In this document: positions 6,515 through 15,000 of the stretch, in pieces
Numbering within the stretch: position 1 is the stretch's first letter
Layout of the letters: each line of letters opens with the position of its first letter
Program-made: the position numbers and the translations under genes
From: Prevotellaceae bacterium UBA2448
Lineage (GTDB): Bacteria > Bacteroidota > Bacteroidia > Bacteroidales > Bacteroidaceae
Reading direction: 5' to 3'
Assembly (NCBI GenBank): GCA_002342585.1
Contig: DDQG01000041.1
Coordinates: 45,360 to 66,904, forward strand
Length of the DNA: 21,545 nt
Notes under the pieces: model-generated
What the model was told of the DNA's origin: nothing
Database searches by the model: none
Seen by the model: only the letters and a program-made list of their open reading frames with translations

Positions 6515-6544
6515 ACAATAATACTCTTACATAATATAATAAAG

Positions 6545-6586
6545 AAAGTGGTTTATTCGTTTTTAGAATAGACCACTTTTATTTTT
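6545..6586 (+). terminator. Rho-independent terminator after the NfnAB-like gene
   Basis: Stem 6545-6558 pairs with 6566-6579 (14 bp, one G-U, 7-base loop), followed by a T-rich run to 6586. The next gene's ATG begins at 6587, directly after the run. Confidence 0.85.
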
Positions 6587-8038
6587 ATGAAGATAAGCAA
6601 CCACATTTTTACACATTATAATATATTATTATGCTGCATGGCAATTGCTATGCTATGCATGTCTGCTTGTTCAAAGGACGAGCAATTTACTACCGACCGC
6701 AGTGCAACTCTGGCATTTTCTGACGATACTATCAGTTTCGACACCCTGTTCACAACCATTGGTTCCAGTACGGAAACCCTAATGATTTACAATAGAAACA
6801 GCAACGGAGTGCGACTCAAAAACGTAAAAATTAAGAATGCAGCAGCAACGGGATTCCGCATGAATGTGGACGGACAATTCGGTACTTCGTTCGACAACCT
6901 CGAACTCTATGGAGGCGACAGCCTGTTCTGTTTTATTGAGGTAACCGTAAAAACGCAGAACAATAACGACCCAGTTCTTATAAAAGACGAACTAGTTATC
7001 ACCCTCGAAAGCGGAACACAACAACGCATTCCTCTGAAGGTGTATGGTCAGGATGCAGAAATCCTTCACAACCCTACCATTACAGCAAACACCACATACT
7101 CTGCTACAAAACCTTACCTCATCTATGGGGCTCTGACAATAAACGAAGGCGTCACCCTGACTCTTGCACCAGGTGCACGACTATTCTTCCACGCAAACGG
7201 TTATATAGACTGCAACGGCACACTCTATGCCGACGGTTCAAGCGATGAGATAATCCTCAGAGGTGATCGTCTCGATCATATGTTTGATTATCTGCCATAC
7301 GACCGTCTCGACAACCAATGGTTAGGAATTATTCTGAACAATTCCAGCAAAGACAACTATTTGAAAAACGTTGACATACACAGTGGCAGTTACGGAATTT
7401 CAGCAAACGGAGAGAATACTGACAACACAAAACTCACCTTGCTAAGTTCCACCATCCATAATGTAGGTGGAAACGGACTTTACCTCAACAACTGTGCAGC
7501 AATCGTTGCAAACACTCAGATTAGCAACTGTCGCGGCAATTGTGTAGAGGTATTTGGCGGAAAATACACATTCGACTTCTGCACCATAGCACAGTTCTGT
7601 CCCTGGATAGCAGACCGAGGACATGCTCTCGAATTCTCTAACGGCAGCAATGGTGACGATTATAAAGCCCTGAAACAACTCAGCATGACAAACTGTTTCA
7701 TAACCGGTTATGCTAAGGATGAAGTATTCGGAACTCCCAACAATAAAGTAACAGATGCGGAATTCAATTTCAAGTTTACAAACTGCGTACTCTGCACAGA
7801 AGAACCAAAGACGTACGCAGAAAACTTCGTAAATTGTACATATCAGACAACAGATCAGTCAAGCAATTTCAAAACCTTCGACACTAAAAATTTCATCTAC
7901 GACTTCCAACTGACTGAAGGAAGCATAGCTCGTGGCAAGGGAACCGATGCAGACAATATTCTAACCATCTACCCAACCGACCGCTTAGGTAAAGAACGCA
8001 CTGCTTCTTCCATCGACGTAGGTTGTTACCAGTTTTAA
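6587..8038 (+). CDS. lipoprotein with right-handed parallel beta-helix
   Basis: A 483-residue predicted lipoprotein. The N-terminus has a hydrophobic segment and a lipobox-like MSAC with Cys28, so the mature protein should be lipid-anchored, probably at the outer membrane. Residues about 35-155 look like a beta-rich domain. From about 160 the chain shows beta-helix character: short strands with regular G/N turns such as INEGVTLTLAPGARLFF, GYIDCNGTLYADGSSDEIILRG and NVGGNGLYLNNC. Proteins of this shape often bind or cleave polysaccharides, but no catalytic set is evident, so no activity is assigned. The ATG abuts the terminator of the gene before it and no separate promoter is visible. The later in-frame ATG (6638) would lose most of the signal peptide, so 6587 is kept. 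Confidence 0.8.
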   Translation: MKISNHIFTHYNILLCCMAIAMLCMSACSKDEQFTTDRSATLAFSDDTISFDTLFTTIGSSTETLMIYNRNSNGVRLKNVKIKNAAATGFRMNVDGQFGTSFDNLELYGGDSLFCFIEVTVKTQNNNDPVLIKDELVITLESGTQQRIPLKVYGQDAEILHNPTITANTTYSATKPYLIYGALTINEGVTLTLAPGARLFFHANGYIDCNGTLYADGSSDEIILRGDRLDHMFDYLPYDRLDNQWLGIILNNSSKDNYLKNVDIHSGSYGISANGENTDNTKLTLLSSTIHNVGGNGLYLNNCAAIVANTQISNCRGNCVEVFGGKYTFDFCTIAQFCPWIADRGHALEFSNGSNGDDYKALKQLSMTNCFITGYAKDEVFGTPNNKVTDAEFNFKFTNCVLCTEEPKTYAENFVNCTYQTTDQSSNFKTFDTKNFIYDFQLTEGSIARGKGTDADNILTIYPTDRLGKERTASSIDVGCYQF

Positions 8039-8088
8039 TTGACAATTGATAATTGACAATTGCAATTGATAATTGATAATTGATAATT
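8037..8088. repeat. 7-bp tandem repeat AATTGAY
   Basis: Units of AATTGAC or AATTGAT follow head to tail from 8037 (one unit, 8058-8063, is a 6-bp AATTGC), about seven in all. The first overlaps the stop codon of the beta-helix gene. AT-rich spacer between convergent genes; no function visible. Confidence 0.8.
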
Positions 8089-8091
8089 TAA

Positions 8092-8133
8092 AATAATAGG
8101 ATTGCATTCTTCTTTGAGTGCAATCCTATTATT
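8092..8133. terminator. bidirectional terminator between convergent genes
   Basis: A perfect 15-bp inverted repeat (8092-8106 with 8119-8133), 12-base loop, flanked by A-rich sequence on the left and TCTTTT on the right. It serves the beta-helix gene (plus) and mtgA (minus). The mtgA stop codon (8129-8131) lies inside the right arm. Confidence 0.85.
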
Positions 8134-8851
8134 CTTTTGGTGGATAAGGACCTAACCACCGCATTTGCTGCAAGACCCACGATTGTCGCCTTCGCATATA
8201 GGACGACGGATTTGCACTGTTCATCTTACGCGGATTTGGCAACGAAACTGCAATCAGAGCACATTGGTTCTTGGTAAGGCGGTTTGCCGGCACACCAAAA
8301 TGTTCAAGAGCTACTGCCTGCGCTCCATATATGCCATCACCCATCTCGATAGTATTCAGATAGACTTCCATAATCCTCTCCTTGCTCCAGAATGTCTCGA
8401 TAAGAATAGTAAAATAGACTTCCAACCCTTTTCTCACCCATGAATGCGATGGCCAAAGGAATACATTCTTAGCTGTTTGCTGACTGATTGTGCTTGCTCC
8501 CCTCTCGCGCTTTCCGTCTGCACTCTCCTGAATAGCCACCTTTATCTGTGCAAAATCAAAACCATAGTGATTGAAGAAATTCTGGTCTTCACTTGCCCAC
8601 ACAGCCAATGGCAGATAAGTGGATATGCTGTCGGCAGGAACCCACTGGTGTTTCAGTTTGGGGGACTCACCATGTATCACCTGTTGCCCTAAGCGGATAA
8701 ACATAAGCGGCGAACAGGGAACGGGTACCCAACGATATAGAACTACAAAAAAAATGGAAGACCCGAAGAAAAGTATCAGGGTCCACCTTATGAAATGAAA
8801 AATCCATAATGCATAATATTTCAATTTACGAGCAATTCCTCCTCCTATCAT
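8129..8851 (-). CDS. mtgA: monofunctional peptidoglycan glycosyltransferase
   Basis: A 240-residue GT51 enzyme that polymerises lipid II into glycan strands at the periplasmic face of the inner membrane. One membrane helix spans about residues 13-39. The catalytic domain has the Glu of WASEDQNFFNHYGFD (Glu88), the loop RGASTISQQTAKNVFLW (117-133), and KERIMEVYLNTIEMGDGIYG (157-176), in the usual order and length. There is no transpeptidase domain, which separates it from class A PBPs. The chosen ATG is followed at codons 3-5 by GGAGGAGGA, a strong Shine-Dalgarno sequence placed 12 nt before an in-frame TTG (8822-8824); translation might start there instead, losing nine residues. It lies 44 bp downstream of the OmpA-type lipoprotein gene on the same strand, so the two may be co-transcribed. 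Confidence 0.93.
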   Translation of the reverse strand: MIGGGIARKLKYYALWIFHFIRWTLILFFGSSIFFVVLYRWVPVPCSPLMFIRLGQQVIHGESPKLKHQWVPADSISTYLPLAVWASEDQNFFNHYGFDFAQIKVAIQESADGKRERGASTISQQTAKNVFLWPSHSWVRKGLEVYFTILIETFWSKERIMEVYLNTIEMGDGIYGAQAVALEHFGVPANRLTKNQCALIAVSLPNPRKMNSANPSSYMRRRQSWVLQQMRWLGPYPPKE

Positions 8852-8873
8852 ATTACTGCATTATGGATTTTTC
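8797..8873. repeat. 17-bp inverted repeat around the mtgA start
   Basis: GAAAAATCCATAATGCA at 8797-8813 is perfectly complementary in inverted order to 8857-8873, separated by 43 bp. One arm codes for part of the MtgA membrane helix and the other lies just upstream of the ATG. As RNA it could fold over the translation start. Possibly a small dispersed repeat that contributed coding sequence. Confidence 0.8.
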
Positions 8874-8895
8874 TTAACTATTTAAAATTCAGTTA

Positions 8896-9621
8896 TTATT
8901 GCAATGTTCCAGCATTTGCTGCGTCAATCATTGCCTTAGAAGCATACAGATAAACTTCTACGCGACGGTTCTGCTGCTTACCTGCTGCAGTAGAGTTGTC
9001 TGCTACAGGATTAGCTTCGCCAAGTCCTTCAACACTCTTAATCTGAGAAGTAGAAACTCCCTGATTGATGAGGTAAGTAGAAACTGCCTGAGCGCGCTGC
9101 AAAGACAAAGCTTGGTTCTTTTGAACACTCTCAGCTGCAGTACTGCCTTTCCAACCTTGATTGTCTGTATATCCCTGGATAGCACAGTCCATATCAGTGT
9201 TCTTTTTCAACACATTATTTGCAAATGAGATGAGTGAACTCTGAGCAGATGGGCTCAATGCAGAGCTACCTGAGTTGAAGAGAATACCAGAATCGAATGT
9301 AACTTTAACAGCCTGCAAACCATTAGCATCCTGTACAGTTTCAACCTGAGCATTTGATACCTGCTGAGCAGCTGCCTTTGCCTTATCCATCTTCTTACCG
9401 ATAAGATAACCGGCACCTGAACCAACAGCTGTACCAATTGCAGCACCAATTGCTGTACCGGCACCTGAACGTCCGCCAATCAGGAAACCAGCCAAAGCAC
9501 CAATAGCAGCACCACCACCAGCACCGATAGCAGTTCCCTTTGTTGCGTTTGAAGCATTCTGACAACCTTCGAATACCAATAATGCACTAAGTGCAAGAAC
9601 AATAACTTTGAGATTTTTCAT
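8896..9621 (-). CDS. OmpA-family lipoprotein with glycine-zipper domain
   Basis: A 241-residue lipoprotein. The signal peptide ends at VFEGC with lipidated Cys20. Residues about 28-75 are a Gly/Ala-rich glycine zipper (AIGAGGGAAIGALAGFLIGG and a second half to AGYLIG) that inserts in or packs against membrane. Residues about 106-226 are an OmpA C-terminal domain with FDSGILFNSGSSALSP, GYTDNQG (150-156) and NRRVEVYL (218-225), the segment that binds peptidoglycan diaminopimelate. It probably links the outer membrane to the wall. mtgA follows on the same strand, fitting a shared envelope role. A -7 box (TACCTTTG, 9664-9671) lies upstream. Confidence 0.92.
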   Translation of the reverse strand: MKNLKVIVLALSALLVFEGCQNASNATKGTAIGAGGGAAIGALAGFLIGGRSGAGTAIGAAIGTAVGSGAGYLIGKKMDKAKAAAQQVSNAQVETVQDANGLQAVKVTFDSGILFNSGSSALSPSAQSSLISFANNVLKKNTDMDCAIQGYTDNQGWKGSTAAESVQKNQALSLQRAQAVSTYLINQGVSTSQIKSVEGLGEANPVADNSTAAGKQQNRRVEVYLYASKAMIDAANAGTLQ

Positions 9622-9663
9622 AACTAATAAATATTTAAAATGGAAAATTCTTTAAATTTCCGT

Positions 9664-9671
9664 CAAAGGTA
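9664..9671 (-). promoter_or_regulatory. -7 box of the OmpA-family lipoprotein gene
   Basis: Minus-strand TACCTTTG fits TAnnTTTG, 42 bp upstream of the ATG. No -33 TTTG is seen. Confidence 0.45.
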
Positions 9672-9714
9672 ATACTTATTTTTTATTTTACATTTTACAT
9701 TTTACTTTTTTACG

Positions 9715-9722
9715 TAACTTTG
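9715..9722 (+). promoter_or_regulatory. -7 box of proS
   Basis: TAACTTTG fits TAnnTTTG and lies 24 bp before the ATG at 9747. It also contains the TTG at 9720, which therefore cannot be the translation start. The same extended form (ACGTAnCTTTGCA) precedes the PL11 gene. Confidence 0.55.
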
Positions 9723-9746
9723 CAGAAGATTTTAATAATATTTATA

Positions 9747-11225
9747 ATGGCAACAGAACTAAAAGACTTAACAAAGCGTAGTGAAGACTACTCTAAATGG
9801 TACAACGAACTCGTAGTGAAAGCAGATTTGGCAGAGCAATCCGATGTACGCGGATGCATGGTAATAAAACCATACGGCTACGCTATCTGGGAAAAGATGC
9901 AGCAGAACCTCGACCGCATGTTTAAGGAGACAGGAGTGCAGAATGCTTACTTTCCACTGCTCATCCCAAAATCATTCCTCTCTCGCGAAGCAGAACACGT
10001 AGAAGGATTTGCAAAAGAATGTGCCGTAGTTACTCACTACCGTCTGAAAACCAACGAGACACACGACGGAGTTGTTGTTGACCCAGCTGCAAAATTGGAA
10101 GAGGAACTCATCATTCGACCTACATCAGAGACTATCATCTGGAACACATATAAGAACTGGATTAACTCCTATCGCGACCTCCCAATCCTCTGCAATCAGT
10201 GGTGTAACGTAATGCGTTGGGAAATGCGTACTCGTCTGTTCCTCCGCACATCTGAGTTCCTTTGGCAAGAAGGTCACACAGCTCATGCTACACGCGAAGA
10301 AGCAGAAGACCGTGCTAAGATGATGCTCAAGGTTTATGCAGACTTTGCTGAAAAATACATGGCAGTACCTGTTATTCAGGGAGTAAAGAGTGAAACAGAA
10401 CGTTTCGCCGGAGCTCTCGACACATACACTATCGAAGCAATGATGCAAGACGGAAAGGCTCTCCAGTCTGGTACAAGCCACTTCCTCGGACAGAACTTCG
10501 GTAAGGCATTCGATGTAACATTCCTCAATAAAGACAACAAGCCAGAATATGCTTGGGCTACTTCATGGGGAGTTTCAACCCGACTCATGGGAGCACTCAT
10601 CATGACTCACTCCGACGACAATGGTCTAGTATTGCCTCCAGCACTCGCTCCTATTCAGGTGGTTATCATACCAATCGGCAAGAATGACCAGATGCCTATG
10701 CTCGACGAAAAAGCAAATGCTATTGCTGAAAACCTACGTAAGATGGGCATCAGTGTTAAGTATGACAATGCAGACAACAAACGTCCAGGATTCAAGTTTG
10801 CCGACTACGAACTCAAGGGTGTTCCAGTTCGTCTTGTACTTGGAGCACGCGACCTAGAGAAGGGTCTTGTAGAAGTTATGCGTCGCGACACACTCGAGAA
10901 AGAAAACCTTTCTGTAGAGGGCATCGAACAGCATATCAAGCAGTTGCTCGACGAAATCCAAGACAATATATATAAGAAAGCAGTCGCCTTCCGCGATGCT
11001 CACATCTATGAATGCGATAACTACGACGAATTCAAAGAACGCATCAAAGATGGCGGTTTCTTCCTTTGTCATTGGGACGGCACAGCAGAAACAGAAGCAA
11101 AAATCAAGGAAGACACCCAGGCTACAATCCGTTGTGTTCCTTATGCATTCGAACAAACTCCAGGAACCGATATGGTAAGCGGAAAACCTGCAGTTGCTCG
11201 TGTTCTTATTGCTCGTGCATACTAA
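9747..11225 (+). CDS. proS: prolyl-tRNA synthetase (archaeal/eukaryotic type)
   Basis: A 492-residue class II synthetase that attaches proline to tRNA-Pro. It belongs to the shorter ProRS type without the inserted editing domain of the E. coli enzyme: RPTSE (124-128) and motif 2 RWEMRTRLFLRTSEFLWQEGH (157-177) are close together, followed by motif 3 region, anticodon-binding domain (from about residue 300) and a C-terminal domain ending in Ala-Tyr. The frame stays open to TTG at 9720, but that codon is part of the promoter -7 box, so ATG at 9747 (MATELKDLTKRSEDYSKWY) is the start. The NUDIX gene follows after 18 bp, probably in the same transcript. Confidence 0.96.
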   Translation: MATELKDLTKRSEDYSKWYNELVVKADLAEQSDVRGCMVIKPYGYAIWEKMQQNLDRMFKETGVQNAYFPLLIPKSFLSREAEHVEGFAKECAVVTHYRLKTNETHDGVVVDPAAKLEEELIIRPTSETIIWNTYKNWINSYRDLPILCNQWCNVMRWEMRTRLFLRTSEFLWQEGHTAHATREEAEDRAKMMLKVYADFAEKYMAVPVIQGVKSETERFAGALDTYTIEAMMQDGKALQSGTSHFLGQNFGKAFDVTFLNKDNKPEYAWATSWGVSTRLMGALIMTHSDDNGLVLPPALAPIQVVIIPIGKNDQMPMLDEKANAIAENLRKMGISVKYDNADNKRPGFKFADYELKGVPVRLVLGARDLEKGLVEVMRRDTLEKENLSVEGIEQHIKQLLDEIQDNIYKKAVAFRDAHIYECDNYDEFKERIKDGGFFLCHWDGTAETEAKIKEDTQATIRCVPYAFEQTPGTDMVSGKPAVARVLIARAY

Positions 11226-11243
11226 ACTGCGTATAAATCAAGG

Positions 11244-11756
11244 ATGTACACCTACAAATATCCACACCCTGCCGTCACAACCGATTGCGTCATATTCGGA
11301 TGGGATGGAACACAATTGCAGGTACTACTGATACAACGAGGGAATGACCCATTTAAAGGCAAATGGGCATTCCCTGGTGGTTTTTTAAATCCTAATGAAT
11401 CGTGCGAGGAAGGTGCAGCTCGCGAACTGGAAGAAGAAACTGGGTTTACTGGAGCGCATATCGAACAGTTTCATACATTTAGCACTCCTAACAGAGATCC
11501 TCGTGAACGCATTATCACTGTTGCTTTTTATGCCTTAGTCCGTATTCGTGATGTACAAGGAGCCGATGATGCTGCACAAGCCATGTGGTTCAGTCTGAAC
11601 AGTATTCCCCCACTCGCTTTCGATCATGAAGAAATGTTCAGACTTGCAAAAAATTGTCTTTGGGAACGACTCAATTTCGAAACAGCAGAAAGCAAACTGA
11701 TAACTCAAAATTTCACAGAAAAAGAGTTGGAAACCATTCTAAATTCGCTAAAATAG
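11244..11756 (+). CDS. NUDIX hydrolase
   Basis: A 170-residue protein with a complete NUDIX box from Gly46 to Phe68 (G-x5-E-x7-R-E-L-x-E-E-x-G-F). Such enzymes hydrolyse nucleoside diphosphates linked to another group, using Mg bound by the box glutamates. The N-terminal segment (HPAVTTDCVIFGWDG, VLLIQRGNDPFKGKWAFPGGF) resembles ADP-ribose pyrophosphatase-like and NrtR-like members. The C-terminal part (about 140-170) is short and helical and seems too small for the full winged helix of NrtR regulators, so hydrolysis is more likely than DNA binding. It starts 18 bp after proS with no terminator between. The substrate is not certain. Confidence 0.88.
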   Translation: MYTYKYPHPAVTTDCVIFGWDGTQLQVLLIQRGNDPFKGKWAFPGGFLNPNESCEEGAARELEEETGFTGAHIEQFHTFSTPNRDPRERIITVAFYALVRIRDVQGADDAAQAMWFSLNSIPPLAFDHEEMFRLAKNCLWERLNFETAESKLITQNFTEKELETILNSLK

Positions 11757-12090
11757 CTAGAATTCCTATATTTTTAAACAAAAATTTTCACAGGTAATAG
11801 TTTTTATATTTACTACTACTCGTAATTATACTAGTTTACATTCCCAAAACCGCCCCTTAAACACATTTACAAGCGCCATAAAACTACCGAATCGTCGATT
11901 TCCTTATAAATGGCGACAAATAGAGTATTCCTAAGTCGATTTGACATTATAGGAAAATCTGTATAATTCTTAGTCTATTTTTATATCTTTGTCGGTATAA
12001 ATCCCCCAAAATACACATTATAAGATATAGTATTTTCATAATACTTACTTTTTACGTAGCTTTGCACACAAATAACCATAATTTATAACT
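11757..12090 (+). promoter_or_regulatory. gene-free upstream region of the PL11 lyase gene
   Basis: These 334 bp are AT-rich and hold no convincing ORF. Two promoter-like -7 boxes face the lyase gene: TATCTTTG (11984-11991) and TAGCTTTG (12057-12064). The second ends 26 bp before the ATG and shares the extended form ACGTAnCTTTGCA with the proS promoter. No TTTG -33 element matches either at normal spacing. No intrinsic terminator was seen after the NUDIX gene. Confidence 0.5.
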
Positions 12091-15000
12091 ATGAAAAGGA
12101 ATCTTTTACTTCTTGTCGTAGCATTGCTTACGACAACCTTTGTTTTCGCACAACGTAAAACAGACAAACTCGATCGCGGATTGGTAGCGATGAAAGTTTC
12201 AAATGGAGTATTTCTATCGTGGCGTATTCTCGGTGAAGAATATTACGATGTTTCGTACAACGTGTATCGAGACGGAACACTAATCACTACGACTCCTCTG
12301 AATGTTTCAAACTATACAGACAAGACTGGAACACTCACCAGCAAGTACACTGTAGAACCAGTATGGAATGGTTCTTCGCAGTCTGGTCTTCAAACAAAAC
12401 AAAAGGGCGTACTCTCTTTGGGTGTTCAAAGTCCAGAAGTAACTCCTTGGGCAAGCAGCTATAAGGAGATAACGCTTACTCACGAAGGTATTGCCAGCAC
12501 ACTTGTTCCAAACGATGCCTGTTGTGCCGATGTGGATGGTGACGGCGAATTGGAAATCCTGATGAAGTTCGACAACCTAAGCGAGGCTCAACAGTCATAT
12601 CCAAAGAATGGTCCTACAGTTGGTGGTAAAGTAACTCACGAGTACACCATTTTCGAAGTACTGAAGCAGAACGGCAAACGTCTGTGGTGGGTTAACTGCG
12701 GACCTAACATGGGTGATTTTCAGAACAATGAACAGAATATCGTAGCTTACGACTGGGATGGTGACGGAAAGGCAGAAGCTGTTATGCGTGCTGCTGATGG
12801 TACAGTTATTCATATGGCCGACGGAACAACTTATACTGTAGGTAATGCAAATGTAAATGTTCGTGCTGCTACCGGTGGTGGTACAAACTGGTTTGTCACT
12901 ACAGATGGTGAATACCTTGTATATATGAATGGTGAGACAGGGAAACCATACCAGTGCATACCTTACCCACTCAAACGTCTTGAGTCTGGCGAAACAGATT
13001 TAGCAAAAGCATGGGGTGACGGATATGGTCACCGTTGTTCTAAACACTTCTTCGGAGCACCTTATCTTGATGGACGCAAACCAAGCATCTTCCTTGCCCG
13101 CGGTATCTACACTCGTCATAAGATGATTGCCTATGACGTTAATCCTGAAACACATAAGCTTGAAGTTCGTTGGACATGGTACAACAATACCAATGGTCCT
13201 TGGAAGGGTCAGGGCTACCACAACTATGCAATTGCTGATGTTGATTTGGACGGACGCGACGAAATTGTCTTCGGTTCTATGGTTATCGACGACAATGGAA
13301 AAGGTCTGTCAACAACAGGTCTCGGACATGGTGACGCAGAACATGTAAGCGATTTGAACCCTTACATTCATGGTCTTGAGATTTATGCATGTCTCGAGGA
13401 CAATCCAGGAAACAACTATCGCGATGCTACTACCAGCAAGATATACCACAGATTCATGGCAGGAAAAGATGACGGTCGTGCTATGGCTGGTAACTTCTGC
13501 AACGACTTCCCTGGTTCGCTTGGTTGTTCTGCACGCGAAGGTGCAATAAGCCTTGTGAAGAACGAAGCTGTAAGCGGACTTGGTGCTACAGGTGTGAACA
13601 CAAACTTCCGCATTTATTGGGACGGAGATCTCTGCGAAGAAACCTTTAACTATCTAAATGGCAAAAATACAGAAGGTTGCGTAGTGAAGTATGGTAGTTG
13701 GACACCTATCTACACTTGTGAAGGCTCTATGACCAACAACGACACAAAGGGTACTCCTTGTTATCAAGGTGATATCCTTGGTGACTGGCGCGAAGAAATC
13801 ATCATGCGAACAGCAAACAATAATATCCGAATCTACTCTACTCCAACAGCAACAAAGTGGCGCAACTACACACTCTGGCACGACCATCAGTATCGTAATG
13901 CTATGGTTTGGCAGATGTGCGGATACAACCAACCACCTCACGCAAGCTATTTCCTCGGAGAACTGGAAAAAATTACTATTGCTCCTCCACCCCTCACACT
14001 CAACGGACGTACTGAAGTGGCAAATGGCGGAGCAGTCAATGCATCACTGAACAATCAGCATATTATTGTTTGTGAAACAAATAACACAGCAGTAAGCATT
14101 GAATCAGGAGCAAAACCATACATCCTTACTTTCAACATTCCATCTTGGGTACAGGGTTCTGCACCAAGCGAATGCTCAACTCAAAATACAAAAATCACTT
14201 ATCAGACATACACTTGTGATGTAACAGGTGGCGGTCTTGCTGGTGATGCACGACTGATAAAGCAAGGAGATGGAATCCTGAACCTGCCAAAGGCTAACTT
14301 CGCTCACACTGGTGAGACAACCCTTTGGGGAGGAACCGTTAACTTCGACGGCACGATGAAGCAGTCACCTCTTATGCTTCATCGTTTTGCAGAACTGAAT
14401 TCTAATGGTGGTGAGTTCAAAACTATCACGATGGAATATGGTTCAATTCTCCGTCCAGGTGGTGCTGACAACAAGGGAACCATCACTGCCGACTCACTCG
14501 GACTGGGATTCGGTTCTCGTGTAATCGTCGATCTCTATAGCGATGGAACAGCCAGTGACCTCCTAAAACTGAACAAGTTAGGCATAGAGCGCAAGACAGG
14601 TACGGCTTGGACAACAGGTGGTTCTGAATACCTTAAGCCAGTCATTCAGCTTGTTGGTCATCCAGCAGGTTCTGAAACTGCTGTAGCTCCAGGCAAATAT
14701 GTAATAGCTGAACTTAGCTCTGCTGAAGGATTGAAAGGTTCTGTAGAAAACATCATCCTCGAAGGTCTGGAAAAGCAGAAGAAGACAATCTATATAGAGG
14801 ACAACAAACTGATTGTTGAAATCATCAAGATGCGTGAAGCTTCTAATGTCACTTGGAACGGCATAGACAACGGCATTTGGGACTTCGCAGAGACAGAAAA
14901 CTTCCTAAATACTTCTGCAGGCAACGAACCTACATACTTCACAGCTGGCGACTGGGTTACATTCGACGAAAGCGCTGCAAACAAAACTATTACAATCAGC

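Noticed and set aside
9720..9746. TTG start of proS at 9720
   Set aside because: The TTG is inside the -7 box; transcription would begin after it.
13769..14050. 93-residue plus-strand frame within the PL11 gene
   Set aside because: Out-of-frame shadow inside a strongly supported domain.
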